Shown here: piece after piece, positions 5,771-6,054 of the stretch
Layout of the letters: the number at the start of each line of letters is the position of its first letter
Numbering within the stretch: position 1 is the first letter of the stretch
Assembly: GCA_029859485.1 (NCBI GenBank)
Contig: JAOUDB010000172.1
Location: 1-6,054 of the forward strand
DNA from: Desulfuromonadales bacterium
GTDB lineage: Bacteria > Desulfobacterota > Desulfuromonadia > Desulfuromonadales > BM103
Direction: 5' to 3'
Length of the DNA stretch: 6,054 nucleotides
Made by a program: the position numbers and the translations under genes
The notes under the pieces: generated by a model
What the model was told of the DNA's origin: nothing
The model's input: the letters and a program-made list of their open reading frames with translations, nothing else
Database searches by the model: none

Positions 5771-5965
5771 ATGGAGCCATTAATTAATGTTGAACTGAAA
5801 GATGGTACGATTTGCCAAGTCGCCATTGAGGCATTAGATGTTTTGCTTGAGCATAATAAAGTCAGCAAGTTTGAAAGATCTGGGGGATGGGCTATTGTCG
5901 GTCGCGACCCGCTGAGAAGAAAGGAAAGGGGGACCGTTTATAGCATTCCAGAGCGTAGGCACTAA
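5771..5965 (+). CDS. Small uncharacterised protein, 64 residues
   Basis: Function unknown. The product starts MEPLINVELKDGTICQV and has no signal peptide, membrane helix or cysteine motif (one Cys at 15). It looks like a small folded domain: a beta-like strand with a DGT turn (4-17), a leucine-rich amphipathic helix (about 19-29), then KFERSGGWAIVGRDPLRR (33-50), and a polar tail ending in ERRH. I recall similar short proteins with an FxRSxGW-xxGxDPxR core and a terminal ERR in Geobacter-like genomes, but cannot name the family. The ribosome site is GAGGAAGGG (5757-5765), 5 nt before ATG. The gene looks more AT-rich than fumC and the methyltransferase. A folded leader and intrinsic terminator precede it, which suggests conditional expression. 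The core and good ribosome site favour a real gene. Confidence 0.72.
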   Translation: MEPLINVELKDGTICQVAIEALDVLLEHNKVSKFERSGGWAIVGRDPLRRKERGTVYSIPERRH

Positions 5966-5979
5966 CTAAAACAGCTTGT

Positions 5980-6022
5980 AAAAAAAAACGGCGGCTGGCA
6001 GAGACTTTCGCCAAGCCAACCT
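5980..6022 (-). terminator. Intrinsic terminator reading leftward from beyond the window
   Basis: On the minus strand, GGCT (6017-6014), a bulged T (6013) and GGC (6012-6010) pair with GCC (5999-5997) and AGCC (5996-5993) around a 10-nt loop. A further GG/CC pair is possible outside. After GCCG, nine T residues follow (5988-5980). On the plus strand the same bases give an A run before the stem, so the terminator works only leftward. It therefore ends a minus-strand transcript whose gene lies to the right of 6054, convergent with the small gene. Confidence 0.65.
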
Positions 6023-6054
6023 GGGGCCGGTTCCTAGACAGAGAGGATTCTCCG

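Overview
The window looks like ordinary bacterial chromosome, probably from a Desulfuromonadota-type (Geobacter/Pelobacter/Desulfuromonas-like) Gram-negative. This rests on moderate GC, housekeeping genes, the style of the intergenic repeats (octamer CACAGAGA arms, TTAAGGG heptamers) and a short C-terminal-ERR protein of a kind I associate with that group. The placement is inference; no ribosomal marker is present.

The left half (1-3165) is read on the minus strand. In transcription order it has a ten-helix EamA/DMT transporter, a 179-bp element with near-perfect 30-bp inverted arms, an HD-domain 5'-nucleotidase-like hydrolase, a leader with TTAAGGG repeats, seryl-tRNA synthetase (serS), and a tRNA-Ser(UGA) cut by the window edge. 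serS and its substrate tRNA are 49 bp apart on the same strand.

The middle (3166-5394) is read on the plus strand. A divergent intergenic region carries a good promoter for a class II fumarase (fumC). A small SpoU/TrmH-type RNA 2'-O-methyltransferase follows 91 bp later.

The right part (5395-6054) is mostly regulatory: 376 bp without a gene, then one 64-residue protein of unknown function. The gap holds two mutually exclusive hairpins after the methyltransferase, a palindrome overlapping a TTGACA box, and a folded leader ending in an intrinsic terminator about 70 bp before the small gene. Alternative GGCC-based pairings look like an attenuator or riboswitch that I cannot assign to a known class. 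At the right edge a minus-strand terminator points to a further transcript entering from outside.

The proteins are housekeeping (translation, nucleotide hydrolysis, TCA cycle, RNA modification, transport). The best candidate for something undescribed is the leader plus small protein at 5541-5965, followed by the inverted-repeat element between the transporter and the HD gene.
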